Assembly: GCF_017921895.1 (NCBI RefSeq)
Contig: NZ_JAFIDN010000001.1
Coordinates: 1 to 64,000 of the forward strand
Direction: 5' to 3'
Length of the DNA: 64,000 nt
Origin: Natronogracilivirga saccharolytica
GTDB lineage: Bacteria; Bacteroidota; Rhodothermia; Balneolales; Natronogracilivirgulaceae
Shown here: positions 1 to 8,710 of the stretch, piece after piece
Layout: every line of letters starts with the position of its first letter
Position numbering within the stretch: the first letter of the stretch is position 1
Program-made: the position numbers and the translations under genes
The notes under the pieces: model-generated
What the model saw: the letters and a program-made list of their open reading frames with translations, nothing else
Databases searched by the model: none
What the model was told of the DNA's origin: nothing

Positions 1-114
1 GTTCTGGGTATATCACTTTTAGATAAAACACCCGTTGATGAGTTGCTTAAAAACGTGAACTATCAAGTTGTCAAAGAACCGAATTACAACCAATTGTCCC
101 TTAACTTATTTTAA
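1..114 (+). CDS. IS4-family transposase, C-terminal end (partial)
   Basis: An open frame enters from the left edge and stops at 112-114, giving 37 residues. The peptide contains SLLDKTPVDELL and ends in NYNQLSLNLF. As I recall the family, this is how the DUF4372-containing IS4-like transposases of Bacteroidota end. The catalytic DDE core would lie outside the window, so nothing can be said about activity. It cannot belong to the next gene, which starts 60 bases later in another frame. The assignment rests on a short C-terminal signature only. Confidence 0.65.
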   Translation, partial: VLGISLLDKTPVDELLKNVNYQVVKEPNYNQLSLNLF

Positions 115-135
115 GTGGACAGCAATGATCTTAAA
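1..135 (+). mobile_element. Right end of an IS4-like insertion sequence (partial)
   Basis: The transposase stop codon is followed directly by TTAAGTGGACAGCAATGATC. A GGACAGCA-like stretch just after the stop fits the short terminal repeat zone of this type of element. The left end is outside the window, so neither the inverted repeat nor a target duplication can be confirmed. The outer boundary at about 135 is a guess. Confidence 0.4.
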
Positions 136-173
136 TACCAACACATTCCACCCCAAAAAAAGATCCGGGAATA

Positions 174-716
174 ATGAGCGATAACATTTCTCAACAATTT
201 ACAGGTGATTACTGGTATAAGAAGCTTAAACTGAAACCGCATCCCGAAGGCGGGTACTATCGCGAGGTCTATCGCTCTTCTGAGCTCGTTAAAGCCGAAC
301 ATCTTCCCGAGCGTTTCAAAGGTGCCCGCACCTTCAGTACTGCCATTTATTTCATGCTCACCATTGGAGAGCGCTCCCGGGTTCATCGGATAAAGTCTGA
401 CGAAGTGTGGCATTTTTACCGCGGCCTTCCCCTGGTCATACACATGTTCGGCTCCAACGGCTCTTATAATGCTGTCCGGCTGGGAAGCAATCCAGAAAGA
501 GGTGAACGGTACCAGTACATGGTACCTGCCGGAACCTGGTTCGGGGTAACAGTCGATGAAAGCGAAACGGGATCAGATGAAACCGTCCGGGAAGATTATT
601 CTCTGGCAGGATGTACCGTTGCACCCGGATTTGATTTCGAGGATTTTGAAATGGCAGGAGACCAGATACTTTCGGCATATCCGGGTTATCAGGATGTGCT
701 TCGACGGCTTCTGTAG
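174..716 (+). CDS. Cupin family protein, DUF985 (Cupin_5)
   Basis: The 180-residue protein is a full-length member of the DUF985 cupin family. It shows HPEGGYYREVYRS near residue 23, SRVHRIKSDEVWHFYRG in the middle and GCTVAPGFDFEDFEM near the end, all typical of the family. These make a single jelly-roll barrel; the His and Glu residues of the middle motif lie where cupins bind metal or sugar-like ligands. There is no signal peptide, so it should be cytoplasmic. The physiological reaction is not established for the family. The stop is 7 bases before the lipid kinase start, so the two are probably co-transcribed. Confidence 0.92.
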   Translation: MSDNISQQFTGDYWYKKLKLKPHPEGGYYREVYRSSELVKAEHLPERFKGARTFSTAIYFMLTIGERSRVHRIKSDEVWHFYRGLPLVIHMFGSNGSYNAVRLGSNPERGERYQYMVPAGTWFGVTVDESETGSDETVREDYSLAGCTVAPGFDFEDFEMAGDQILSAYPGYQDVLRRLL

Positions 717-723
717 GTATATC

Positions 724-1839
724 ATGTTTTGGTACTATTTAACCCGCCAAGCCAGAAAAGCCATATCTCACTCGTCCTCCATATCTGTCATACTGCGTCC
801 CGAACCGGTACTGAAGTCCGGTCTTTTCATTCGCCTTAAAAGGAGAACATACTCACAATACAGGATCCGGAAACTGCTCAAAGACTTCGAACCCGCATGC
901 ACTATGCTGTTCCCGGATTCACTGCAGAAAGTGCGGGAAATGACAATGGAGGCAGCAGGAAAATCCCGGGTAATTATTGTTGCAGGGGGTGACGGAACAA
1001 TCAGTACCGCGGCCTGCTCCATTGCCGGAAGCAGCACTCTTTTGGGTATCATTCCGGCGGGTAGCGGAAATGACATTGCACGCAGCCTGAAAATACCCTG
1101 TAATAAAAAAAAAGCGGCTGGACTGCTGAGACAGTTCCTTGGTAAAGGTAACAGCAGGCAAACCGGGCATCCGGACAATGCAGATATCAGCCGTATCGCC
1201 GGCGGCTCAGCCGGACCAGCACGTCACGGCAAGGATTTTCATTCCCGGATTCGTGATATTTTTGCAGGCAACGTATCTTATTGGCCGGAAAAAAGCCCAA
1301 AATCATTCAATCAGCAAGACCCTGAACAGAAAGCTCAGTGCCGCTTTATCAATACGCTTGGGATTGGTTACGACGGGCACGTAGCCGGGCTGGCAAATCG
1401 CATCAGATTTCCTGCAGGACGTTTTAAGTACATGGCCGGCATACTTATTTCCATATTCAGATGGAGGGGCGTTCAAATGAAGGTGTCCCTCGGCGAGGAA
1501 GTCATAACTGAGCGATTATTGATGACTACCATTGCCAACGGCCCTTTTGAAGGGGGTGGAATACAAATTGCCCCCGGAGCTGATCCTTCCGGCCGGAATT
1601 ATACGGTGATCATGATCAGAGATGTACGAAAATGTAAGCGGATATGGCTGCTGCTCCGGATTATGATTTATGGGGCAGACAATCATCCGGATATCATTAT
1701 CCGCAGGAGCTGTAATGTCCGGATTCAGACATCTGATCCGGTACCGTTTCACGCCGACGGCGAGGTTTTCAAGGACCTGACTTCGGATGTTCATGCTGTA
1801 AAAGATGGAAAAAGTGTCAGAATAATCACCCCGCTATAA
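724..1839 (+). CDS. Diacylglycerol kinase / YegS-type lipid kinase family protein
   Basis: A 371-residue protein of the DAGK catalytic family. The ATP-binding GGDGT is at residues 88-92, followed by GIIPAGSGNDIARS. The FIN-GIGYDG motif lies near 208-218 and GPFEGGGIQIAPGA further on. The family phosphorylates membrane lipids such as diacylglycerol or sphingoid bases; the substrate here is unknown. I chose the ATG at 724 because an in-frame ATG at 556 would lie deep inside the DUF985 gene. Between the GSGNDIA block and FIN there are about 50 residues rich in Gly, Arg, Ser and Asn (roughly 141-205) that homologues usually lack. The frame is intact across them. Confidence 0.9.
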   Translation: MFWYYLTRQARKAISHSSSISVILRPEPVLKSGLFIRLKRRTYSQYRIRKLLKDFEPACTMLFPDSLQKVREMTMEAAGKSRVIIVAGGDGTISTAACSIAGSSTLLGIIPAGSGNDIARSLKIPCNKKKAAGLLRQFLGKGNSRQTGHPDNADISRIAGGSAGPARHGKDFHSRIRDIFAGNVSYWPEKSPKSFNQQDPEQKAQCRFINTLGIGYDGHVAGLANRIRFPAGRFKYMAGILISIFRWRGVQMKVSLGEEVITERLLMTTIANGPFEGGGIQIAPGADPSGRNYTVIMIRDVRKCKRIWLLLRIMIYGADNHPDIIIRRSCNVRIQTSDPVPFHADGEVFKDLTSDVHAVKDGKSVRIITPL

Positions 1840-2022
1840 TACCTGTCCCGCCGGTGTACTGACAAACACATACGAATTATTATCATTGACTTAAAAGCAT
1901 GTATTTGTTTATTTGTACCTTATACCCCTACTGGGATAAATGGAGTTACTGACAGAGTCAGATTTTCCTGAATATGTTTCTGATTTTGAAACATACTAAT
2001 CAAATAAATGCAGGAGGAAAGT

Positions 2023-2508
2023 ATGTATACCAAAAAGAAATTGTTATTGACTGTCATGGTTCCGGCCTTTTTTATGATTGCTATTCATGCACATGAGCAG
2101 CATGACCAGGACGGGCATTTCATGCTTGTTCCTGATGAACTGGAATGGGAGCCTGTTGCATCGATGGGTGAAGGAGCCAAAATTGCCCATATAGAAGGTG
2201 ACTTGAGTGAAGAAGAGCCGTTCACGTTCCGGCTCAAAATGGAGCCCGGTTACAAAATCAAACCGCATATTCATCCGGAATACGAAAGGGTAACTGTTAT
2301 ATCCGGGACGCTGCACTTTGCTCACGGAAAAGAGTTCGATCGTGACAAAACGCGGAAATTACCTCAGGGAAGCCTAGCCATAATGCCACCGGGTGACCCC
2401 ATGTTCGGATATGTTGAAGAAGAAACGGTTATTCAGCTGCATGGCAACGGGCCATGGGGAATTGAATATATCGATGAAGCAGACGACCCCCGGATTGCTG
2501 GTCGATAG
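2023..2508 (+). CDS. Exported cupin domain protein
   Basis: A 161-residue secreted cupin. It starts with a signal peptide (MYTKKKLLL, a hydrophobic stretch, then AIHA before HEQHDQDGH). The cupin core has EPGYKIKPHIHPEYERVTVISG and ends with a second half containing IMPPGDPMFGY. His residues in the PHIHPEYE motif are likely metal ligands. An ATG at 2008 is in frame, but the Shine-Dalgarno AGGAGG at 2012-2017 lies inside that longer reading, at the right distance for the ATG at 2023. It is therefore the 2023 start that is used. The enzyme activity, if any, is unknown. The gene stands alone with a 183-base upstream gap. Confidence 0.85.
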   Translation: MYTKKKLLLTVMVPAFFMIAIHAHEQHDQDGHFMLVPDELEWEPVASMGEGAKIAHIEGDLSEEEPFTFRLKMEPGYKIKPHIHPEYERVTVISGTLHFAHGKEFDRDKTRKLPQGSLAIMPPGDPMFGYVEEETVIQLHGNGPWGIEYIDEADDPRIAGR

Positions 2509-2571
2509 GAGAATACGGCAGTCACACCCATTTTTGCACAAACGATTCTGCATTCGGCGAACGATATTCGG

Positions 2572-2639
2572 ATAATGGGCCTTATATTTACTGAAATCCT
2601 TGAAAGCAGAAAATTTTCAAACTAAACAAGGCCCATTAT
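2572..2639 (+). promoter_or_regulatory. 12-bp inverted repeat ending on the SDR start codon
   Basis: ATAATGGGCCTT at 2572-2583 is the exact reverse complement of AAGGCCCATTAT at 2628-2639, with 44 bases between them. The right arm covers the first two bases of the ATG at 2638. In a transcript starting upstream of 2572 the stem would bury the start codon and any ribosome site; on DNA it could be a repressor site. Function is inferred only. Confidence 0.5.
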
Positions 2640-3348
2640 GCATTTAAAAGGAAAAGTTGCCATTGTAACCGGAGCCAGCAGCGGTATCGGTGCCGAATTC
2701 GCTAAAGCACTGACATCAAAAGGGAGCCGTGTTTACGGTCTGGCCAGACGATCCGATAAGCTGTCTTCAATACAATCGCAGCTTGGAGATTTGTTCGTTC
2801 CTGTAACCCTTGATGTGAATGATCATCAGGGGGTGGAAAACTGGATCAAAGAAACATTTTCTGACAATCACCAGCCGGATATTCTGGTCAATAACGCAGG
2901 TCTGGGGCTTTTCGGAGCTGTGGATGAAATGCCACCGGAAGACTGGGATACCATGATCAATACGAACCTTACCTCTGTATTCAGGATCACCCGCCTCATT
3001 GTGCCATTCATGAAGAAAAAGGATGATGTTGCGCATATTGTCAACATCGCTTCAGTGGCCGGACTTATCGGCAACCCGAATTTATCCGGATACAACGCAT
3101 CCAAATTCGGTCTTCGCGGATTCAGTGAAGCCCTGATGAAAGAGCTCCGCAATGATAAAATCAAAGTAACCTGCATATATCCCGGATCTGTTGCCACAGA
3201 GTTTTTTGACGATCATGGGGGAACACATTCCAATATGTTGCAGGGCAAAGACGTTGCCAATACACTGATACATATTCTTGAAACACCCGACAACTTTCTG
3301 ATCGACGAAATCACGCTCAGGCCGCTCATCCCGAAACCATCGGGGTGA
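2638..3348 (+). CDS. Short-chain dehydrogenase/reductase
   Basis: A 236-residue classical SDR. The NAD(P)-binding TGASSGIG is at residues 11-18, NNAG follows strand 4, and the catalytic Ser/Tyr/Lys set is in NIASVAGL and GYNASKFGLRG. The PGSVATEFF segment after strand 6 is the usual substrate-loop start. The Arg residues in LARRSDKL after strand 2 hint at NADP preference. The substrate cannot be named; the closest functional groups are YdfG-like 3-hydroxy acid and ketoacyl reductases. It is cytoplasmic and not obviously in an operon. The start codon lies inside a long inverted repeat described separately. Confidence 0.92.
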   Translation: MHLKGKVAIVTGASSGIGAEFAKALTSKGSRVYGLARRSDKLSSIQSQLGDLFVPVTLDVNDHQGVENWIKETFSDNHQPDILVNNAGLGLFGAVDEMPPEDWDTMINTNLTSVFRITRLIVPFMKKKDDVAHIVNIASVAGLIGNPNLSGYNASKFGLRGFSEALMKELRNDKIKVTCIYPGSVATEFFDDHGGTHSNMLQGKDVANTLIHILETPDNFLIDEITLRPLIPKPSG

Positions 3349-3391
3349 CACCTGCAGCTGGTTTGATTTCTGCTGCACACGGTCTCACCGC

Positions 3392-3787
3392 ATGAAAAAC
3401 ATAATATTGTATACTATCCCCATTTTGATGCTTCTGCTGGTTTCAGGTGCGGGATGCGACCGGAGTGCCCCTGACAACCTCATCGATGAGGATACCTACG
3501 TCGATATACTTGTCGAAATGCACTTGCTGGCTTCATTAAAGGAGATCAAAGATGATCAGGAGGTCTTTGAAGAGGGGCAGAAAGCCGTCCTTGAACATTA
3601 CGGGATAGACCGTGACCAATTTCAAAATTCACATGAGTATTATCATCGTGACATGAAAGCACAGTCGCTCAGATACAGGGAGGTCAGAAGCCGGCTTGAT
3701 AAAGCAAGCAAGGAGATTACAGATCATCTCAACGAAGTCAGAAAATCCCGTGAAGCGGAAAGAAGCACACCGGAAGATTCCTTATGA
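3392..3787 (+). CDS. DUF4296-type lipoprotein
   Basis: A 131-residue lipoprotein. The signal peptide ends in the lipobox LVSGAGC, so the mature protein would start at Cys22 and be membrane-anchored. The rest is helical and charged, with LIDEDTYVDILVEMHLL near residue 32, which matches the DUF4296 family of small Bacteroidota lipoproteins. No function is known for the family. The C-terminal third (LDKASKEITDHLNEVRKS) could form a coiled coil. It ends 34 bases before the end of the convergent recQ gene. Confidence 0.8.
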   Translation: MKNIILYTIPILMLLLVSGAGCDRSAPDNLIDEDTYVDILVEMHLLASLKEIKDDQEVFEEGQKAVLEHYGIDRDQFQNSHEYYHRDMKAQSLRYREVRSRLDKASKEITDHLNEVRKSREAERSTPEDSL

Positions 3788-3793
3788 AAATAG

Positions 3794-3813
3794 CATGATG
3801 ACGTTTCATCATG
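3794..3813. terminator. Hairpin between convergent lipoprotein and recQ genes
   Basis: CATGATGA and TCATCATG form a perfect 8-bp stem around a CGTT loop. It lies in the 34 bases separating two converging genes. On the minus strand it is followed by CTATTTTC, which makes it a modest terminator for recQ; on the plus strand there is no T-run. Confidence 0.4.
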
Positions 3814-3821
3814 AGTAATCC

Positions 3822-5744
3822 TTATGATGAAATGGAATAGCTTTCCGTATCATCCTCAAGCTGTGTAATATGCTCTTCCCTCATCATGTGCGCCAGTACT
3901 TTTTTCAAATGAGACCGTTGCCATCTGGTTTTTTTCTGTAATACCTTAAACCCCATCGGCTCCTCACGAAGCAGCGATGCAACTTTTCTGATATCATCGT
4001 TTGTGACGTGATTTTCCCGGGTCTGCAAACAGTTGTCACAGTTTCCACATCTGAGAGGCACCTCTTTTTCACCAAAGTAAATGCGAATGTAGCGGCTGCG
4101 GCAGCTTTTTGTTTCCACAAATCCGGTCATGTAATCGAACTTTTTCAGCAGCCGGTTGCGGTGTGCCAGGATCTCTTTATCATTGTGAGGAAATCGTTGA
4201 TAACGAGCTTCAAGAATTCTGCCGACAGGTTCATTTCGAATTAGTTCATATTTGATAATCCCCTCTTTCTGAAGGATTTCAAGTCCGTTGGCAAGCATTT
4301 TTCCAGTGATCTGAAGATGATTGCGCAGATGCCGCTCTTCAATGTACACCATCCGGTTGTAAACGGCCGGTCCCATAATCCGGGACAGATTATCAATGAA
4401 TTCACGCTTTGCCGGCTTATCCATACGGGACAGTCTGTCCTGCAGGCCGTCCCGTGATGACAAAATCAGGATGCCTGCCTTGGGCTCCTCCGTCCTGGCC
4501 AGCTTTAAAACACCAAGCTGATCCATGATACGGATTCCCGACCACACCAGTCTTGGTGACAATCCGGAACGTTTACAAACCTGCTCAATATCAATTTTCC
4601 GGACATCATCCATTTCGGATCCGGCGGCAAGGTTCCAGTGATCACAAACGGCACTATAGGTCAGTGAAAGCTGATTCCGGTCGGGCCAGGAGTCTTTAAT
4701 TGCTTTTTTTGCCGACTGAAGGTCAGCCGGTCTGACCAGCAGAATCGGATAACTTTCCTTGCCATCCCTTCCTGCCCTGCCGGCCTCCTGGTAGTACGCT
4801 TCCATCGACTTTGAAATATCGTAATGGATTACAAACCTGCAATCGGGCTTGTCTATGCCCATCCCGAAAGCATTGGTAGCTGCAACCAGAGGCAATGTTC
4901 CGTCAATCCATCGATTCTGAATATCTTCCCGCTCCTGAGAGCCCAGCCCGGCATGATAAGGCTCACAATGCCATCCCTGACGGGTGAGCCAGTCAGAAAG
5001 ATGCTCGCATCCTGCCCGGGTTCCGGCATAAATCAGACCGCTGCCGGATGCTTTGGTCAAAATTTCCCTGAGTCTTCGTTTTTTTTGTTCTTCCCGGATG
5101 ACCCACCATTTGAGGTTAGGGCGGTTGAACCCCCTGGAGATAACCTCCGGGTTGTCCAGCTTCAATGCACCTATGATATCGGATCTGACCTCCGGAGTTG
5201 CTGTTGCTGTGAGTGCCAGCCAGCGGATATTATCGGCCACAGAAGCCATCATATCGGGTATTCTGCGGTACACAGGCCGGAAATCGTGCCCCCATTCAGA
5301 AATGCAATGAGCTTCATCTATGGCAATCATGGAAACAGTCAGATCCGGCATCATGTTTTGCCATAATGTTGTCTCGAGACGTTCCGGTGCGCAATACAGC
5401 AGTTTATACATTCCGTTGCGTGCATTGATCAGCCGCTGCTCTACTTCGCTGCCGGAGATGGTGCTGTTAATAAATGTTGCAGAAACGCCTTTTTTCTGCA
5501 GCTGAAAGACCTGGTCCTGCATCAGTGCCACAAGCGGTGATATAACAATGGTTATTCCGTCAAGCACGGTAGCAGGAACCTGGTAACAGAGCGACTTCCC
5601 TCCTCCTGTCGGGAAGAGTACCACCGTATTATTACCCGACAACACGGAACGCACGACCTCGTCCTGTCCGGGTCTGAAATCATCAAACCCCCAGTGCGAC
5701 TTCAGACTGGCTTTTGCTCTTAAAAACAGGTCATCGTTGTTCAT
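3822..5744 (-). CDS. recQ: RecQ-family ATP-dependent DNA helicase
   Basis: A 640-residue superfamily 2 helicase. The N-terminal half holds FPTGGGKSLCYQVPA (Walker A), IDEAHCISEWGHDFRP (DEAH box with the aromatic loop typical of RecQ), then the helicase C-domain with YYQEAGRAGRDG. The zinc module has Cys in SCRSRYIRIYF and RCGNCDNC. After it comes a winged-helix-like tail. No HRDC domain is visible, so it is a RecQ of the short kind. It unwinds DNA 3' to 5' in recombination and fork repair. It is transcribed alone and divergent from nothing nearby; sdhB ends 198 bases upstream. Confidence 0.95.
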   Translation of the reverse strand: MNNDDLFLRAKASLKSHWGFDDFRPGQDEVVRSVLSGNNTVVLFPTGGGKSLCYQVPATVLDGITIVISPLVALMQDQVFQLQKKGVSATFINSTISGSEVEQRLINARNGMYKLLYCAPERLETTLWQNMMPDLTVSMIAIDEAHCISEWGHDFRPVYRRIPDMMASVADNIRWLALTATATPEVRSDIIGALKLDNPEVISRGFNRPNLKWWVIREEQKKRRLREILTKASGSGLIYAGTRAGCEHLSDWLTRQGWHCEPYHAGLGSQEREDIQNRWIDGTLPLVAATNAFGMGIDKPDCRFVIHYDISKSMEAYYQEAGRAGRDGKESYPILLVRPADLQSAKKAIKDSWPDRNQLSLTYSAVCDHWNLAAGSEMDDVRKIDIEQVCKRSGLSPRLVWSGIRIMDQLGVLKLARTEEPKAGILILSSRDGLQDRLSRMDKPAKREFIDNLSRIMGPAVYNRMVYIEERHLRNHLQITGKMLANGLEILQKEGIIKYELIRNEPVGRILEARYQRFPHNDKEILAHRNRLLKKFDYMTGFVETKSCRSRYIRIYFGEKEVPLRCGNCDNCLQTRENHVTNDDIRKVASLLREEPMGFKVLQKKTRWQRSHLKKVLAHMMREEHITQLEDDTESYSISS

Positions 5745-5851
5745 GGTACTTCCGGGAGTATGAAAATCAGGACATAAGCTTTTGATCAGAATAGCATAGG
5801 GAAATGTGCTGTAAAAAGTAACCCTGTTCCGGCTGACAAAAAACAGCCTGT

Positions 5852-5890
5852 AACAAAAAACGCAACATACCCTGAAGATATGCTGCGTTT
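5852..5890 (-). terminator. Rho-independent terminator of sdhCAB
   Basis: Read on the minus strand, AAACGCAGCATA (5890 to 5879) pairs with TATGTTGCGTTT (5869 to 5858) with one G-T wobble, and TTTTTT follows. It starts 53 bases after the sdhB stop. Confidence 0.8.
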
Positions 5891-5942
5891 GTATTCGCTG
5901 ATCTGTGCTGTCTTTACACCTGAAACCTGTCAGGCCAACAAA

Positions 5943-6704
5943 TTACTCAATCTCGCTCAAAGCCTTTACGTATTCACGCCGCATTTCGGCAATAGCTGTT
6001 ATCGAGATCTCAGCCGGACAAACGGCTTCGCACTCGGCAAAGTTTGAGCAGTCTCCGAAGCCTTCCTCAGCCATTTTGTCGACCATCTTAACCACGCGTT
6101 TTTTACGTTCCGGATGGCCCTGAGGCAGATGAGCCAGCTGGGCGATTTTGGCGCCGGTAAACAGTGAAGCCGAAGAATTGGGACAGGCGGCCACACAGGC
6201 TCCGCATCCGATGCATGCTGCATAATCAAACGCCAAGTCAGCATCAAACTTATTGATCGGCAACGCATTGGCGTCGGCAGGTGCCCCGGTATTCACGGAA
6301 ATATATCCTCCCGCAGACATGATGCGGTCGAAAGCTTCCCGGTCCACAACGAGGTCCTTGATCATCGGAAATGCCTTGGCGCGCCATGGCTCCACTACTA
6401 TCGTATCGCCGTCTTTGTACTTCCTCATATGGAGCTGGCAAACTGCAGTTCCGGGCATGGGACCGTGTGCCATTCCATTGAGCACGAGATTACAGGATCC
6501 GCAAATGCCTTCGCGGCAGTCATGGTCAAACTCAATGGGCTCCTCACCTTCATTCATCAGGCGTTCATTGAGCCAGTCGAGCATTTCCAGAAATGACATG
6601 TCCGGATTGACATCATCCACCGTATAATCCACCAGTTTGCCCGGAGAGTTGCGGTCTTTTTGTCTCCAGATCTTCAGGTGAATGGTCATGATTTGATCAC
6701 TCAT
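5943..6704 (-). CDS. sdhB: Succinate dehydrogenase/fumarate reductase iron-sulfur subunit
   Basis: The 253-residue electron-transfer subunit of complex II. The N-terminal half carries the [2Fe-2S] ligands in CREGICGSCNLVLNG. The C-terminal half carries CIGCGACVAACPNSS and CSNFAECEAVCPAEIS for the [4Fe-4S] and [3Fe-4S] clusters. It passes electrons from the flavin of SdhA to menaquinone at SdhC. It is the last gene of sdhC-sdhA-sdhB, with a 56-base gap after sdhA and a good terminator downstream. Confidence 0.97.
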   Translation of the reverse strand: MSDQIMTIHLKIWRQKDRNSPGKLVDYTVDDVNPDMSFLEMLDWLNERLMNEGEEPIEFDHDCREGICGSCNLVLNGMAHGPMPGTAVCQLHMRKYKDGDTIVVEPWRAKAFPMIKDLVVDREAFDRIMSAGGYISVNTGAPADANALPINKFDADLAFDYAACIGCGACVAACPNSSASLFTGAKIAQLAHLPQGHPERKKRVVKMVDKMAEEGFGDCSNFAECEAVCPAEISITAIAEMRREYVKALSEIE

Positions 6705-6760
6705 TATTTATTCCTCTAAAGCTTGGGTTTAAAAAATTTCTCATTCAGACGGTCAGGGGG

Positions 6761-8695
6761 TTATTTGTAGCTTCGCTGGGTGGGCGTGACAAACTCAAAC
6801 TCGAGCTCTTCCTTATGTTTTACAGGCTCTTTGTCATCACCTTTGTATTCCCAGCTGGATACATGACTGAAGTTTTCATCATCACGTACCGCCTCACCAT
6901 CATCGGTCTGATGCTCTTCGCGGAAATGCCCGCCACAGGACTCTTCCCTGTCCAGTGCATCACGTGCCATCAGCTCACCAAGTTCCATAAAGTCGGCTAC
7001 ACGCAGGGCATATTCCAGATATTTGTTGTATGTGGTGCTCTCACCCGGAATATTGACATCCTTCCAGAACTCTTCCCGCAGTTCGGCTATGCGCTTGATA
7101 GCTTTTTCCAGATTCTCCTTGTTGCGTGACATACCGACATTGTCCCACATCAGATCACCCAGCTCGCGGTGGAAATCCAGTACCGTCTTTTTGCCTTTTA
7201 CATTCAGCAGCTTGTTAATCCGGTCTCTGGTCTCTTTTTCCGCTTTGTCAAATGATTCATGCTCGGTGGTTACTTTATCGGCATGCAGGTTTTCAGCCAG
7301 ATAATCACCCAGAGTATTGGGTATGACATAGTAGCCGTCGGCAAGTCCCTGCATCAATGCGCTGGCTCCCAGTCGGTTGCCGCCGTGGTCAGCAAAGTTT
7401 GCCTCACCAAGCACATAAAGTCCGGGTACGGTCGATGACAGATTGTAATCCACCCAGAGTCCGCCCATCGTAAAGTGAACGGCGGGATAGATACGCATCG
7501 GTACTTCATACGGGTTTTCACCGGTAATTTTTTCATACATGGCAAACAGGTTGCCATATTTAGCCTTAATGGTTTCCTCACCAAAGTTATTGATGGCATC
7601 CTTGAAGTCCATATAGACCGCAAGACCGGTTTTGCCGACGCCCCTGCCTTCGTCACATACATACTTGGCATTTCGTGAAGCTACGTCCCTTGGAACCAGG
7701 TTGCCAAAGCTCGGATATCTGCGCTCCAGGAAATAGTCCCTTTCATCTTCGGGGATGTCGTTGGGGTGGCGTTTGTCGTTTTTCTTTTTGGATACCCAGA
7801 CACGTCCGTCATTTCTGAGGCTTTCACTCATCAGGGTAAGCTTGGACTGATACTTGCCGGATACCGGGATACAGGTCGGATGAATCTGGGTGAAGCTGGG
7901 ATTGCCAAACTGAGCCCCGCGCTTGTAACATCTCCAGATAGCCGTCGCATTGGAGTTTTTGGCATTGGTGGACAGATAGAAAACATTGCCGTAACCTCCG
8001 CTGCACATCAGTACGGCATCACCGGCATAGCGTTCGATTTCACCCGTAGTGAGGTTTCGCACGATAATGCCCTTGGCTTTATCATCTACTTTTACCAGGT
8101 CAAGCATTTCGCGGCGGGAAAGCATTTCTACCTTGCCGGTGCTGACCTGCCTCATCATGGCCGAATAGGCACCAAGCAGAAGCTGCTGTCCGGTTTGGCC
8201 CCGGGCATAAAATGTTCGGCTGACCTGAGCTCCGCCGAAAGAGCGGTTGTCAAGCAGTCCGCCATACTCCCGTGCGAACGGGACGCCCTGTGCCACGCAC
8301 TGATCGATGATGTCATTGCTGACCTGGGCAAGACGGTATACATTCGCCTCACGGGAGCGGTAATCCCCGCCCTTTATGGTGTCGTGAAACAACCGCCAGA
8401 TGGTATCACCATCGTTGGGATAATTTTTGGCTGCGTTGATCCCGCCCTGAGCAGCGATACTGTGCGCACGCCGCGGTGAATCCTGGATGCAGAATACTTT
8501 TACATTGTATCCCAGTTCGGCCAGCGATGCGGCAGCCGATGCACCGGCGAGTCCGGTTCCGACAACAAGGACCGTAAACTTTCGCTTGTTCGCAGGGTTG
8601 ACAAGTTTGAGACTGTTAATATGATTGTCCCATTTGTCCTGCAGACTTCCTTCAGGGACTTTTGAATTCAATATTCCGTTATTTTTTGCAGTCAT
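6761..8695 (-). CDS. sdhA: Succinate dehydrogenase/fumarate reductase flavoprotein subunit
   Basis: The 644-residue FAD subunit of complex II. It has the dinucleotide fold [20 protein letters not shown] near residue 44, [14 protein letters not shown] at the FAD-attachment His region, active-site segments [11 protein letters not shown] and QIHPTCIP, and [21 protein letters not shown] near the C-terminal third. The length and the sequence style match the b558-type enzymes of Bacteroidota and Bacillus, not the four-subunit proteobacterial type. It oxidises succinate to fumarate on the cytoplasmic face. It follows sdhC by 15 bases. Confidence 0.97.
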   Translation of the reverse strand: MTAKNNGILNSKVPEGSLQDKWDNHINSLKLVNPANKRKFTVLVVGTGLAGASAAASLAELGYNVKVFCIQDSPRRAHSIAAQGGINAAKNYPNDGDTIWRLFHDTIKGGDYRSREANVYRLAQVSNDIIDQCVAQGVPFAREYGGLLDNRSFGGAQVSRTFYARGQTGQQLLLGAYSAMMRQVSTGKVEMLSRREMLDLVKVDDKAKGIIVRNLTTGEIERYAGDAVLMCSGGYGNVFYLSTNAKNSNATAIWRCYKRGAQFGNPSFTQIHPTCIPVSGKYQSKLTLMSESLRNDGRVWVSKKKNDKRHPNDIPEDERDYFLERRYPSFGNLVPRDVASRNAKYVCDEGRGVGKTGLAVYMDFKDAINNFGEETIKAKYGNLFAMYEKITGENPYEVPMRIYPAVHFTMGGLWVDYNLSSTVPGLYVLGEANFADHGGNRLGASALMQGLADGYYVIPNTLGDYLAENLHADKVTTEHESFDKAEKETRDRINKLLNVKGKKTVLDFHRELGDLMWDNVGMSRNKENLEKAIKRIAELREEFWKDVNIPGESTTYNKYLEYALRVADFMELGELMARDALDREESCGGHFREEHQTDDGEAVRDDENFSHVSSWEYKGDDKEPVKHKEELEFEFVTPTQRSYK

Positions 8696-8710
8696 AATAG
8701 CTAACTCCGA

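Noticed and set aside
556-723. Lipid kinase starting inside the DUF985 gene
   Set aside because: The extra residues are the shadow of the cupin gene in another frame; the ATG at 724 gives a normal-length protein.
7766-8479. 237-codon frame antisense to sdhA
   Set aside because: sdhA is complete and conserved through this region; the antisense peptide shows no motif.
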